Shown one piece after another: positions 1 to 11,123 of a stretch of DNA of 64,000 nt. Each line of letters opens with the position of its first letter. Within the stretch, counting starts at the first letter, position 1. The DNA comes from Neurospora crassa OR74A (Eukaryota > Ascomycota > Sordariomycetes > Sordariales > Sordariaceae). The DNA is taken from positions 3,162,001-3,226,000 of the forward strand of contig NC_026503.1 of assembly GCF_000182925.2 (NCBI RefSeq), given 5' to 3'. The notes beneath the pieces are model-generated. The model did no database searches. It worked only from the letters and a program-made list of their open reading frames with translations, and was not told the DNA's origin. Made by a program: the position numbers and the translations under genes.

Positions 1-209
1 CCCATGCATGATCCTAGCGCAGATTGTATTTCCTTACCCGTTGGTAAGGACTATTTGAAGCCGACGATGGAACCTCAACACTGGATCTTCTCGTCTCGGG
101 TAATCCTCGCCTATGACCCAACCTTTCCATCGTATCAGCTGCTGACTTGTGCCACCTCCACACAGGCATTCTTTACTACCCTAGGTCCCACCCAGACCAT
201 CGGTGTAGC

Positions 210-1784
210 ATGGCTATGAGCGAGGATGCCTCAAGGGCGTTGGTCATCATGTGGGTGATTGTTGGGGTGGTCTTTGTTTTGGTAATCCTTCGTGTGTATA
301 CCCGGGTGGTCTGCATGGCCGCCTATGGTGTTGACGACTGGATATATGTTGCCGCATTTGTGAGTTCAATCTGACATAAACGTGAATGAGGCAAATTTAA
401 CCTTACCTTTTTTTTTTTTTTTTTTTTTTTATCCAGATCATCCTTTTCATTTATACCGTCCTCATTCAATATGCTGCCTTCTTTGGCTTCGGCCAAACCG
501 AAAAAGAAATAGCAAACGCTACAAGGGCGTCAAAAGCTCGACTGTTCGAATGCCTCGGACAAACCACGTCATTTGTTGGCACGCCTCTCGCTAAAGCTTC
601 TCTTGGAGCCTTTCTTCTTCGACTGGTCACGGTGACGTGGCATCGGTTTGCTGTCTGGGGAGCAATGACATTGATGTTCTTGTCATCTGTTGGTATGTAA
701 GCTCTCTCTTGTTCGAGTGGGACAAGATCCGCGAACAGTGTGCTAGAGTCCCAGACGACATTAACAGGATTTTTCCCAACAGCACAGCTGCTATGTTTCT
801 GGCTGTCTTGTCGTCCTTTCAACTACGTGTACAACAAAAATATCCGGGGAGTCTGCCCAGTTAATACACGGCCAACTTTCTATCTTCTCTATGGTGAGTG
901 GTAGAGCGAGCTTGAAGATTCGGATAATGACTAACCTTTGGTAGGTTCAACCATCGCCACAGACTTCTTCTTTGCAATGTTTCCATGGATCATCCTGTGG
1001 AAACTTCAGATGCCCAGACAAGAGAAAATCACTATTGGCTGCAGTCTGAGCCTCGGACTAATGTCAGTATTCTTGATGTGCCAACACGCTCAGCTCGAAC
1101 CAAAACTGATGATGATGATCTAGTACCGCCGCGGCCGGTGTCAAACGAGTGACAGAAGTGGAAGGCCTGTACACATCAAATTATCTGAGTAAGGAAAGCC
1201 CTGTGACGACCCGAGAATATAAAGCTAACAGTTCACTTCCATCTACAGAAACCACCCTTCCTCTTATTGTGTGGTCGGCCGCAGAGATGGCTATTACCCT
1301 CGTCTGCATCGGCATCCCCGTTTTGAGACCGCTATACAAGCGCATCTACTGGCACCTTCGAAGGCAATCCGCACACTCGTCAGAACATCTCCAACATTTA
1401 GACTGCTCAAAGGAGCAACCAGGATTTGCACTGCAGACAATCGGCGGAGGGCCCCTTGATAAGGAGATGAGTAACTTGGAGCGAAGGAACAGTACAAGAC
1501 CAACCAGTGTCATGAACAACAACACTGATGACTTTCTTTACGAGCGATTCCGGATAGGGATTAACGAAGCGTCTAAGACGACGGTGATAGCTCAGCAGCG
1601 AAGGCTAGACGACGAGGATTCAAAGATGGACGCACTCGACGATTATAGCTGTAGCCAACTTGAGCGCAGTACTGATAGCACGCGGAGGGCATTGGGAGAT
1701 GAAGAGCTCGGTATGGTGAATAATAACCAGCGGAGCCAAAACACCATTACCGTAACGCAAAGCTTTAGCGTTGATAGAAGTTGA
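210..1784 (+). CDS. Rhodopsin-domain (SAT4-like) integral membrane protein, six exons
   Basis: Exons 210-359, 437-692, 783-893, 945-1062, 1124-1188 and 1249-1784 join in frame (412 codons, 411 aa), all with GT-AG introns of 51-90 nt. Residues 1-50 hold the first membrane segment and the short motif YGVDDWIYV. The middle exons give FNYVYNKNIRGVCP and then YGSTIATDFFF. The sixth exon gives PLIVWSAAEM, the family's seventh-helix motif. These place it in the fungal seven-helix rhodopsin-domain family (SAT4-type). Members sit in fungal membranes and their biochemical role is mostly unknown; they are not shown to be light sensors. The tail after LYKRIYW is about 150 residues, hydrophilic, and probably cytoplasmic. 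ATG 210 leaves a short N-terminus ahead of helix 1; an upstream exon cannot be excluded. Family assignment is firm, function open. Confidence 0.85.
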
Positions 1785-4595
1785 GCAGGTAGTACTTTAT
1801 CTGACCCCATGTAATTGTCAGTCGTTCAAAGTCGAGAAGAGCTCCGTTGCATTGAAGAAGCAAAGACACTATGTTGCGAAAGGCAAGGAAAACGGAAACA
1901 AAGGTAGCCCAAGTGATGACATTGGATACAGTATTAATGACAAGGAGATGTTGCCACACCAAACGCCGTATAAGCAAAGGGCTGGAACTGTCTAGCAGTT
2001 TCATCGGGGTATCATGGTCCGTGAAAATGCTCAAGTACGAAGTGTAGGAGGAGAAGCCAGAAAGTGAAACAGAGTGTCGTCTGAACCAAGACCATGAAAA
2101 TGCCGCTTGCTATACAAACCACATAGAGTTCCCCTACCCGCGGACCTCTGAAGCTGTCGTTTGACTTGCTTGCAGACGTTTGTCGTCCTCAATTGCTGTT
2201 CTCGGCGACGTCGCACGCAGACCCCAAATCGGAGGATTGCTCGGAATTTCCGCGGTTCCCGACACCACTTCTTTTCTTTTTCTTCACCTCGCACTCATCG
2301 GCAAAGTCTTCTGGTATCAAACCCCTTCTTCGTCTTCCCAGGGATTGCGTAGCTCTGACATCAAGCCATCTTGACAGCATTGCCTCCTCTTGAAGCACCA
2401 TGATTCCATTGATGATGACGAGCCCATGCGTGTGAGCTCCCTTGAACTGGTGGCGCACAGGGCAAGTTCCTCCATTATTGACCAGATTGCGTATTTGGAT
2501 CTGGCGATCTTTGCGTGTTCTTGTGTCAACAAAGGCATCTTGTCGCTCTAGAGACGGCGGTCTGCGGCTAGACCTAGAACGGCGAGAGCAGATGGACCGG
2601 CAAATTTGTCGACCTTGACTTCCATCGTTATATTCATCTACCGCCGCGTTTCGTCCATATCTTCTTCGTCGGTTAGAAGAGTCACTGAGATGTCTCGAGG
2701 GTATAAGGGTGTTTGTGTCGAGATTTCGATGGTTTTTCGTGTGGTAGTGGCGGGGGTAAGTTGACTTGGCTGGACATAGAGAATAAGATACTGCATCCAA
2801 AGCGTTCTTTGATGAGAAGAACAGGCACTAACTATATGATTTCGAGTGATGGTTTGGGAGATGGTCCAGATACTCCAGTGCCAAGATTGCTAGCCGGCCC
2901 AGACTCTCCGGATCTTGGGTGAAACGGACATGTGTCATCTGCCCAGAAGCGTCAAGAAGGGAGGTGGAGAGAAGTCTTGGTCGCATGCTTATCGAAACAG
3001 AAGACAGTTGAATCCAGGACTACTATTTTGCTCTCTGTGATTTAGACACTAGGATAGTGTAGAAGACCGAGAGAATGGCAAAACGGGGTTCAATGGGGTA
3101 TAATGGTAAGAGAGGTGAAGATGTCAATGTCGTTCCAAAATAATCATGTAGCTGGGAAAGTGATGTATCAGCTCTTTGGGTCAACATGTGGACGAAAAAG
3201 AGAGGATCGACTGCTTATAGCTGTTGCGGGCGCTCGTCATCCTATGCTGGTTGATTGATGCCCCTGAAGGGTGCTACCATCTATGCGGCGTGTATTTGGC
3301 CCATTGTTGGGTGAGTAGACCTCCATCAAGAGGCATGTTGGTACTGAGCTTCAGTTCCGAGATTGACATGATATTTGGCGACACTACTACTTTGAACGGC
3401 CCGGGGACCAAGTCGGCGGTGTGGGGCTCCTTCCGTGTTAGTGGTCACCCAGGGCACTGTTGCCTGCTGTGCCTGGGAGCATGGAGTCCAGGCAGACGCA
3501 ACAAGTGGAACCTACATAACACAAGGTAGGGTAGAAAACCATCTGGTAGCAGGGAGGTACGAGGGGGTCATTGAATGTATATTGGCAGTTCACTTCGAAA
3601 CTTGACCCGTCTGGCAACATGTTCCCCAAACAGAAGGATAAGTAAATTAAGTTAGGAGAGTCTAACACGATCGCCGTAGAGACAACCTCGGAAGCCGGCA
3701 ATCAGGCGGGGACTTCTTGCCCCACCACAGCCCCGGCCGACTGTTGGAGTCGGGTCTGGAGCACAGCCCAGCAAGGCGAACGCAGGTCCACAAATACCGT
3801 ACGTCTAGCCCCTAAAACTGAACTGAACCTTGTCATTCACAACCCCGACTTATCAACAAAGGGACTTGGATTGTCTGCGGGATACTTCCAAGGTGATAAC
3901 ATCTCAGGAATATTCTCGCGGTTTCTGGTACCGATTCCATCTAGAAAGATGGGATTGCTGGAAGCGATGAGTGGACTTGCGATCTGGAGGCAGTTCCACT
4001 ACCTTTTAAGCTTAAAATGTGTTTGACGCTTGACACCATCCGATCCATCATCACCAGGGACACTCGAACCGTCAACTTCTTTGCCTTGATTGTAGTACAA
4101 GTGCTGGTGAGGATGGCACAACCTTCTCTGACGCCGACTGACAGAGCATTATCTAGCCAGCTTGCCGACACCCGATTCCAAGATTAACAAGTACACTAGC
4201 CAAGCAAATTACCCCAAAATTCCGAGCTTGTGTAGGCTTGGTATTCCAATGATATGTATTCACAGTTCAACATCATCATCATGATTGCTCGGCGGGTGGC
4301 GACACATCAGGGCAGTGTGTACCACCCACAACCATTCAGGCATTTCACTCTACGTCATGGGGCCAGACCCTTTCAATGCGGTCATGGCTGTCAAAGAACT
4401 GAAGCAAGCCAACACGCCTCGATCGAAGTGAATAAAAAGAGATGACCCAACTCACACTCATAGGTTTCATCTAATTTAGTTATTCCAATCACATCAAGCT
4501 CGCTCTCAATCAACCAACTTGAGCGATCCTCCATCATAAACGAGGTCAAAGTACACCGACCTGAACTCCTTAGCAAGGAGACCAACAACACCAAA
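1785..4595. other. Intergenic region, no confident gene
   Basis: This stretch separates the rhodopsin-domain gene from the first PPxY membrane protein gene. I see no protein with recognisable motifs in it. The only long open frame is the Arg/Ser-rich minus-strand one at 2189-2800, listed separately. The last 150 bases before 4596 are probably promoter and 5' UTR of the next gene. Confidence 0.5.
2189..2800 (-). CDS. Possible hypothetical protein, Arg/Ser-rich
   Basis: An uninterrupted 203-codon minus-strand frame. The protein is rich in Arg and Ser (for example SSNRRRRYGRN and SRRSRSSRRPP) and has no membrane segment, signal peptide or motif I can name. Length alone argues weakly for a gene. 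No splice extension or codon pattern makes the case stronger. It would be convergent with the rhodopsin-domain gene. It could equally be chance; treat as unverified. Confidence 0.2.
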   Translation of the reverse strand: MDAVSYSLCPAKSTYPRHYHTKNHRNLDTNTLIPSRHLSDSSNRRRRYGRNAAVDEYNDGSQGRQICRSICSRRSRSSRRPPSLERQDAFVDTRTRKDRQIQIRNLVNNGGTCPVRHQFKGAHTHGLVIINGIMVLQEEAMLSRWLDVRATQSLGRRRRGLIPEDFADECEVKKKKRSGVGNRGNSEQSSDLGSACDVAENSN

Positions 4596-5015
4596 ATGGC
4601 ACCAACACCATCTGCCCTCGTGGCCAAGTCCCTCTCTTTCGGCAGTGAAACGCTTGCCAACCTCGTCCCCCGCTACATCCACCGTCATCGTCGTCTCTCG
4701 CGCGGCGGCCTCATCGGCGTAATTGTCGCCATTGTCGTCGCATTGATCATCCTCGCCTTCTTCAGCTTCTTTTGTCGTAGGAGGAGAATTCGCCGGTCAC
4801 GACTTCACATGCACCAGAACATGCAAGAGACGGCAGCTGCTCCTGGGGGATGGGCTCATTCATCCCACCATCATCAACCACCACCGCCGCCGCCGCCGCA
4901 GAATCCCAACGGACTGAATGCTTCTGGTGGAGGATGGGCACAGCCTGGGACTTATCAGCCGCCGCCGTATCAGCCGGATCCAGTCTACAACAGGCCGGGA
5001 GGGAACTACCAGTAG
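4596..5015 (+). CDS. Small single-pass membrane protein with PPxY motif (RCR-like)
   Basis: A single-exon gene for 139 aa; the ATG sits in a good fungal start context (CAAAATGGC). Residues about 36-60 form one strong transmembrane helix (GVIVAIVVALIILAFFSFF), followed at once by the basic stop-transfer block CRRRRIRRSR. This orients the C-terminus to the cytosol. The tail is Pro-, His- and Gly-rich, with PPPPPP and the PY motif QPPPYQP near the end, a type of site bound by WW domains of Rsp5/NEDD4 ubiquitin ligases. The architecture resembles the fungal RCR family (Congo red resistance, cargo sorting by Rsp5); family membership is inference from layout, not from sequence identity. A similar gene lies 1.4 kb downstream on the same strand. 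Confidence 0.75.
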   Translation: MAPTPSALVAKSLSFGSETLANLVPRYIHRHRRLSRGGLIGVIVAIVVALIILAFFSFFCRRRRIRRSRLHMHQNMQETAAAPGGWAHSSHHHQPPPPPPPQNPNGLNASGGGWAQPGTYQPPPYQPDPVYNRPGGNYQ

Positions 5016-6443
5016 TTCTTCAGTGTGTATCATTGGGTTTCTTGGTGTTATTCGTTGGTATCGGGAGCTCAGGGATCTTGGAGTTGGGATCATGATTTAC
5101 GATCAGATGTCGGTGCCAATACATGGTTGGAATGGGCGAAAACATGAGCAAGGCCCTCTTGGGGCTTGGGGTACATTATCCTTTTTATCTTCATTGAAGC
5201 TTCCAACGAAGGAGGCTCTTGTAATATTTTATACATGTACATTGTTTCGACAGGCTTTAATGTCATGTTCTTTGAATATTTACCCTTGTTATCTGCTCTT
5301 AAGAGACGACCCTAACCCTTGACCGTGCAAGCGATAACAAGTACGTTGTGAAGGCATTCCCAAATCACATCACGGATTCCTGGGTTGGAAACCAGTGATT
5401 AAGGTAATGCATCTTTCCATCCAAAGCCATTTCGTGCCCGACCTGGGCATTCAATCACAGGGCGCCCAAGTTGTCAGCAAGAAGACCACATGCCTGCACT
5501 ATGAGGTAGACCAAGCCATGATATGCAAGGTACGTCGCATTGGTAGGGTGGAAACAACTCTGCCATGCCTGCGCATCACTCTGGGCATTGGGCAATGCCC
5601 AGGCACCTAGGGTATGTAGCAAGCTAACGGATTGAACGCCCAGGAGCGCCATTTCCACAATTGCAGCCGTTTATCCTACTTTCTATCAACTTGATTTTGC
5701 AACATGCTGTCATGACCCTATCAATGAAATCTTTTGGATCGTGGCATCGATTTTAAGGTCTTCTGCTTCAAAATAGCAGGATTCCGTACAACATTCAACA
5801 TTCATCCGCTTTCCAGATCGCCCCCCCGGAAAACCCTTGGACTCAGGTTTTCCCCCAAGCCTCGAACCCGATGCCGCTATACCCGCTATTCTGTCTTGGC
5901 CGCTCACGGTCCCGGCCCTTCGAATGGCCTCAGCCCCCCTCCCAGAATGAGAGTCACTTGATCTCCAAACGTCGGCCCAATGACTTGCCAATGAATACGG
6001 GCTAGAGCCCAGTACTATCTAGTTGAAGGCGACCATTGAAAGAGGCAGTGTACTCTTTTGTTCCTGAATGCGCAGACGTGTTACTACCAAATAATACCAC
6101 CTGTTTGCTGCGTGACCGTTCCTGGCGACGGGACGCAACCGAAAGGGGCAACTGTCAACGTATCTGTGCCAAGCATAAAAGGGAGTGATGCCCCTCCCTT
6201 CTGAGTGTTTTGTGTGATATGAAGAAATTATCATTTGTGTAGACTCTCTCAATCCACTCAGGAAGACCAATGGCCCGAGTATTCGGAGTTCATCAACACC
6301 CACCTTGGCAACGCAAAGTTAACAGACTACACATCAAGCGGGCAGTCGCATCAAGAAAACAGCAACTGAAAGATACCTGACGTTATCGCCACCACACATT
6401 CCACAAGAGGAGGTTTGATAAAACCACAAACCAGCACCACCAA
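5016..6443. other. Intergenic region between two PPxY membrane protein genes
   Basis: It begins with the 3' UTR of the first gene and ends with a promoter for the second. No open frame in it shows a domain, signal peptide or plausible splice extension. The segment around 5820-5950 is C-rich. I see nothing else to report. Confidence 0.5.
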
Positions 6444-6926
6444 ATGGCACCAACCTCTTCTCCCACGGGCCTCATCCTACCCCGTGATGCCTGCCACGAC
6501 CGCCACGGCTGCGGCACCATCCGCTCCGACAAGCTCCCGATCATCATCGCCGTCGCCGTCATTGTTGCCATCATCATAGTCACCATCTATTGGTGCAGCT
6601 TCCGGTCATTGAGGGCTCAGAAACGAATGCGGAGAATCAAGAGCACAGAATTGCCTTCAAGCACTGCACCTCCTGCGGTCCGGGAAGTACCCGCACCGAC
6701 GACGTTAGGAGCGGGGTCAACGGGTGCGGGTGCGGGTGGAAGTGGAGCCACCGAAACCGGGGCCGTAACGGCGGCGGCAACGACGACGGCGGGAGAGGTA
6801 GGAGGAACGACATGGCAGGTTCCGACGAGCGGGCTCAATCCTCTAGTACCGCCGCCAATGTACGAGGAGACGCCGCCGCCGCCGCCTACTTATCAGAGGG
6901 ATGCCCAGGCGCCGAGGTATGCGTGA
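6444..6926 (+). CDS. Second small single-pass membrane protein with PPxY motifs
   Basis: A single-exon gene for 160 aa, with start context CCAAATGGC. It has a short lumenal or extracellular head with two Cys (ACHDRHGCG), one transmembrane helix at about residues 31-50 (LPIIIAVAVIVAIIIVTIYW) and a basic stop-transfer segment (RAQKRMRRIK). A cytosolic tail follows with an Ala/Gly/Thr low-complexity stretch and two PY motifs, PPPMYEE and PPPPTYQ, close to the C-terminus. Twin PY motifs suggest recruitment of a WW-domain ubiquitin ligase adaptor. The layout matches the gene at 4596-5015, including the shared first residues MAPT, but the two proteins have little identity outside the layout. RCR-type function is inference. 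Confidence 0.75.
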   Translation: MAPTSSPTGLILPRDACHDRHGCGTIRSDKLPIIIAVAVIVAIIIVTIYWCSFRSLRAQKRMRRIKSTELPSSTAPPAVREVPAPTTLGAGSTGAGAGGSGATETGAVTAAATTTAGEVGGTTWQVPTSGLNPLVPPPMYEETPPPPPTYQRDAQAPRYA

Positions 6927-7898
6927 TGGATGATCATGGGCTTACGTGTCTTTTGTTTACCCAGACATCTTCGGAGTGCCAACGGGAGTTTATGTGGGCT
7001 TGATTGAATCGGGGGAAGTGGTGTAATGGTGATGATGATGCAAGTCCTACAGGTTGTAGACCTGGCGGGAGTTAATGTTTGGACGATTTAATGTTTCGAT
7101 GTAATAATCAGTATACACTAGACAGATACCCCAAGAGATACCCCTTGAACCCTCTACACTACTGATACAGGTATACCTCCATCGAAACAAAATCTCAACA
7201 ACACCTCATGTCTCCTCCCTTCCGTTGTGGTTCGATCTTGAAGCTATCACGGTGGGGATGGTCTAGGCAGGCGGCAGCACGGGGATGTTCCCAGCGCAAG
7301 TATGCTTGAGACACAGTGGAGTTTGAGGGCCGGTGGGTGTCCCGGATTGCGACGACTTACCGAAAATTCCTACTGCAGCGATTCCTGTTCAGCCCGTTCC
7401 TGAATCAAGCACAGGCCATGTGCTCACCGTGATGCTGTCTTGGGAGGGAGCTCCAGCTTCCATCTCGTAAGGCAAACTCCCGTCGCGCCGAGACCAACGA
7501 CCAACGGAAATGGATCTAAACCTCTTTGGAACGTCTGCCTGCTGCAGCCTACGCTAGAAAGACAGAATGCTACCCTCAAATCTCAAATTGTCCGAAGCTA
7601 CACAAATTCTCACCGTTCTGGTTCTCGACTCTGTCTTTGTTTTCCCCCTGTTCAAAATTTCCACTGGACGGCAACGGTGGCTGATTATTTTGGGTCTTTT
7701 TGTTTGTCCTCTCATTAATAGTCTGCTTGTTCTTTGTTGCTGTTGCTGTCTTGTGTTGAAGCTCTACGATACATACTTTTCGGAATTCAGCAGTTGCACC
7801 GCCGACAGTGGAATCCACGATAGCGACATGAACTGACTCGGCGATCTATTATTTAATCATAATTCACTCACGCGTCATACTCATCAAAGCAACAGGCA
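6927..7898. other. Intergenic region and 5' leader of the pepsin-fold gene
   Basis: No supported gene. The last 450 bases hold pyrimidine-rich and T-rich stretches and are probably promoter and leader of the gene starting at 7899. Confidence 0.5.
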
Positions 7899-10064
7899 AT
7901 GGCGCCTTACGCTCTTCTTCGTCAATTGTGGCCTGCCGCGCTCTGTCTTGTTGAAGTTGCCAGTGCCGCCGATGGCTATGTTTACCTACCCTTCTCGCGC
8001 CCCGAGGTGAAGGATCTTAACTTGGGAATGAACGGTTCGAGGACATTGTCCGACTTTGTCGTCCCATACCTTGTCCAAGCCCAGGTCGGTACTCCTCCTC
8101 AGAACTTCTCGCTCCTCATCTCGCCAACCTCGACCGACACCTGGGTGGTTGACGCTACCACCTCGCCTTGCGACCGTCAGTACTATTCGTACTTGTGGAG
8201 TGAGGATGAGTTTGAAAAAGTTGATGTTCAAAAATGTGTCTGGGGAAGCTTCAACACGTCTCAGTCATCGACTTACCGGACCGCGAACCCGCGATACACC
8301 AATTTTGCCACCTACACCTTTTCTGGTTATGCTCAGGGTAGCAACTTCACCGACAAGCTCGTCGTCGGCGACCTCACCGTCGATAACTACCCGATGGGCC
8401 TAGTTGACCAAAGCAACTTGCGGATGGGTGTGCTGGGTCTTGGGTACAACTACTCGACCATTTACGGTGAATCCTCCCTCTACGGCGACAACCTCCCGGG
8501 CTACTACCCCACCATTCTCGACCGCATGGTCTCCTCCGGCCAGATTTCCACCCCAGCCTACAGCATCTGGCTCGATGATGAAGACGGCACCTCCGGCGGT
8601 CTTCTCTTGGGCGCTGTCGACAAGTCTCGCTACGAAGGCGATCTCCTCCGCCTTGACGCCGACAACCCGCGCGCCCTAACCGGCAAGTTCTCGGTGACCG
8701 TCCACTCCATTAACGCCACGGGGCTCGGTACCGGCGGCGATGGCTCCCAGCAGCCCCTTGTATCCAACGCCCTTCCCCTGGACGTCACCATCGGCATGGG
8801 CGAGCTCATCTCCTTCCTCCCTCGTGACCTGGTCAGCAATATCGCCTCTCTTGCGGGAGCCACACGCGACGCCACCACCGACCTTTACACCATCCCCTGC
8901 GCTGCCGGCACTTTTGACAACGCGACACTCTTCGCCTTCACGCTCGGCGGCGAAGGTGGCCCACTTCTACAAGCGACAACTGCCGATCTAATCATCCAAC
9001 CGGGCGTCTTCACGGGCCAGGTCTCAAGCTCCGAATCGGCGAGCTCTGTTGCATCCTCCCCGTCCTCCAGTCTCAACCTCCCAGAAGGCACCTGCGTCTT
9101 CGGCATCCAAACCTGGGACGACGCCGGCGCGCTCAACGGCGGCAGCTATGGCAGTAGTAGCAGTTCCAGCGCTAGCACTTCCTACTACAACCTAGGCAAC
9201 TCCCTCCTCCGCCGCACCTACTTTGTCTTTGACCTCGCCCGGCAGGAAATTTCCTTTGCCCCCGCCGTCTTCCAGTCCTCTTCCTCCCTATCCGCCAGAG
9301 CCTCGACCTTCGAAGACAACACCGACAACATCATCACCTTCACCCAATACGGCTCCCCCAGTCCGGAATCTCAATACTTCTGCTCCGACTATGAATACTA
9401 CTGCCCCGAGGATGCCGTCAACTCGAACTCTGGAGGACGGTCTACCCACGGGGGCGCGTCGTCGTCGGACGACGGTGATTATTACGATGGGAGGAGGTAT
9501 TGGAGGATTGTCTGCATTGTGCTGGGAGTCGTCTTTGGGACTCTGATTCTGGTCGGGCTTGTGTTTGCTGGGCTCTTGTTTAAGAGGGTGTTGGATAAGG
9601 ATCCGAGGACGATGGGGTTGCCGGAGGAGAAGAAGAAGCTAATGGATGGGGGAGAAGGGGGTGATGATGAGCTGCAGCCGTTGGATGGTGGTGATGGGCA
9701 GGGCATGATGAGTCCTGCTGCTGGTGGTGGTGCTAGCTCGGGTGGGGCGGGGGTTTTGCCTATGATTCACGAGGGAAGAGAGGATGACGCTGGTTCCGAT
9801 TTGCCGACGAGGGAGCATGAAGCGTCAGGGTCGGCTCAGACTCAGGCTCAAGTCTCTCCGGTAAATGTGAATTGCGAACAGAGGTTGTCGGTGCCGGAGT
9901 CTCTAATGGATGCGCCGAGGTCTCCGAGCCCGCTTTCGGAGGATGGTATGGGCGGCGCGAGAGCGGAAGCTGCTTCGCCGGTGTCGGAAAGAGTCAATAC
10001 TCCCCCGAATGAACCCAAGGGGAAGGGGAAGGCGGTTGCTGAAGTTATTGGACAGGCGAAGTAA
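7899..10064 (+). CDS. Membrane-anchored pepsin-fold protein lacking both catalytic Asp motifs
   Basis: A single exon of 721 codons. Residues 1-23 form a signal peptide. The pepsin-like (A1) region follows with VGTPPQNFSL at about 63-72 and many family positions intact (TDTWVV, GVLGLGY, GGLLLGAVD, SFLPRDLV, LGNSLLRRTYFVFD). The first catalytic DTG is replaced by SPT (about 75-77), and the second D[ST]G by GMG (about 298-300), so proteolysis is unlikely. One transmembrane helix lies at about residues 535-557, followed by a basic FKRVLDKDP and about 150 cytosolic residues that are low-complexity, acidic and Ser/Pro-rich. Many NxS/T sites fit a glycosylated ectodomain. A surface binding or sensing role is inference. 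No intron or frame problem is seen; the loss looks selected, not decayed. Confidence 0.85.
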   Translation: MAPYALLRQLWPAALCLVEVASAADGYVYLPFSRPEVKDLNLGMNGSRTLSDFVVPYLVQAQVGTPPQNFSLLISPTSTDTWVVDATTSPCDRQYYSYLWSEDEFEKVDVQKCVWGSFNTSQSSTYRTANPRYTNFATYTFSGYAQGSNFTDKLVVGDLTVDNYPMGLVDQSNLRMGVLGLGYNYSTIYGESSLYGDNLPGYYPTILDRMVSSGQISTPAYSIWLDDEDGTSGGLLLGAVDKSRYEGDLLRLDADNPRALTGKFSVTVHSINATGLGTGGDGSQQPLVSNALPLDVTIGMGELISFLPRDLVSNIASLAGATRDATTDLYTIPCAAGTFDNATLFAFTLGGEGGPLLQATTADLIIQPGVFTGQVSSSESASSVASSPSSSLNLPEGTCVFGIQTWDDAGALNGGSYGSSSSSSASTSYYNLGNSLLRRTYFVFDLARQEISFAPAVFQSSSSLSARASTFEDNTDNIITFTQYGSPSPESQYFCSDYEYYCPEDAVNSNSGGRSTHGGASSSDDGDYYDGRRYWRIVCIVLGVVFGTLILVGLVFAGLLFKRVLDKDPRTMGLPEEKKKLMDGGEGGDDELQPLDGGDGQGMMSPAAGGGASSGGAGVLPMIHEGREDDAGSDLPTREHEASGSAQTQAQVSPVNVNCEQRLSVPESLMDAPRSPSPLSEDGMGGARAEAASPVSERVNTPPNEPKGKGKAVAEVIGQAK

Positions 10065-10583
10065 ATTTCGATTCTGATGGACGACGTGAAAAGAGTATAA
10101 GGAGTGTATGAATGAAGGTAATGGTTGTTATTGGATAATTAAAAGAAAAGTAATCTAGATACCCGGAATATTTTGCACTGTAGTGTTACTTTTGCATCAG
10201 TATATGGTTTGTGTCCTGAACAGGCGCTAATGTTGTTGGGTGAGTCGTGTAATGATCGCATGGGATCTGTCTCATGCTTCTTTGTCGCTCCGACTTTGAG
10301 ACACTGGTCTCGGTCGTAGTGTGGTTGTCGAATCGATCACATGCAGGCACTTCAAGGTCCACTTCGATATAATAATATCCGGGCCTGGGCCTTTTCCTCT
10401 TGTCGCCAAGTAATCCAGCATAGACCCCACCTGGACCCTTCTTGCATCACCTCAAAATCATGGGAGATTGAATGCATTCAGCACATGACATCGCTCAAAA
10501 CGGTTCAACACAGTTCAGAAAAAAAAACACGTTTTTCCTGCAAGAAATGACATGCGTAGGTAGAGCCCATGGACCATCCATGG

Positions 10584-10614
<31 letters not shown>

Positions 10615-11123
10615 CGATCCCCATGTTATTGTTTGTTATGTATGTAGTGTACGGTAGGCATGTTGTAGTGTAGGACAAAAGCAAGCCACTGACGTCATTG
10701 GGGATGGGACATCGTCGTCACTTTTGTGTGTGTTTTATTGGGTCAAATGCGTGTAAGTCACACGAGGTCCAACCAAACGAGCGGGACAATAACAGGTAAA
10801 GAAGAAGAACCTAAAAAAAGGCTTGTGGAATATCCTTCGTCATTGTGAGTGAGCTCGCTCGTAGTAGGAATGATACCAAGTTATTTATTTACCTATATAA
10901 CTGCCGGAATCCCCCCTTTCCCTTCCTTGTGTGGTTGCACTTGTGTTGTTTTGCTGTTTTGTCTTGAACACCGACACCGTACACACACACACACCACGAA
11001 ACCCACTGCATCACGATACCAACAACCAACAACCTAGGTAGCTACACACTACCTAACAACACCTACACTAGTCTAAACACCAACCAAATACCAACAAAGA
11101 AAAAAGAGGAAAAGAAAAGAAAA
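10065..11123. other. Intergenic region with simple repeats
   Basis: It holds the 3' UTR of the pepsin-fold gene, a GTT microsatellite near 10583-10613, a short AC run near 10981-10993 and, from about 10990, an AC-rich leader running into the next ATG. No gene is supported. Confidence 0.5.
10583..10613. repeat. (GTT)n microsatellite
   Basis: About ten perfect GTT units directly follow a short near-palindrome (CCATGGACCATCCATGG). The tract is noncoding. Confidence 0.9.
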
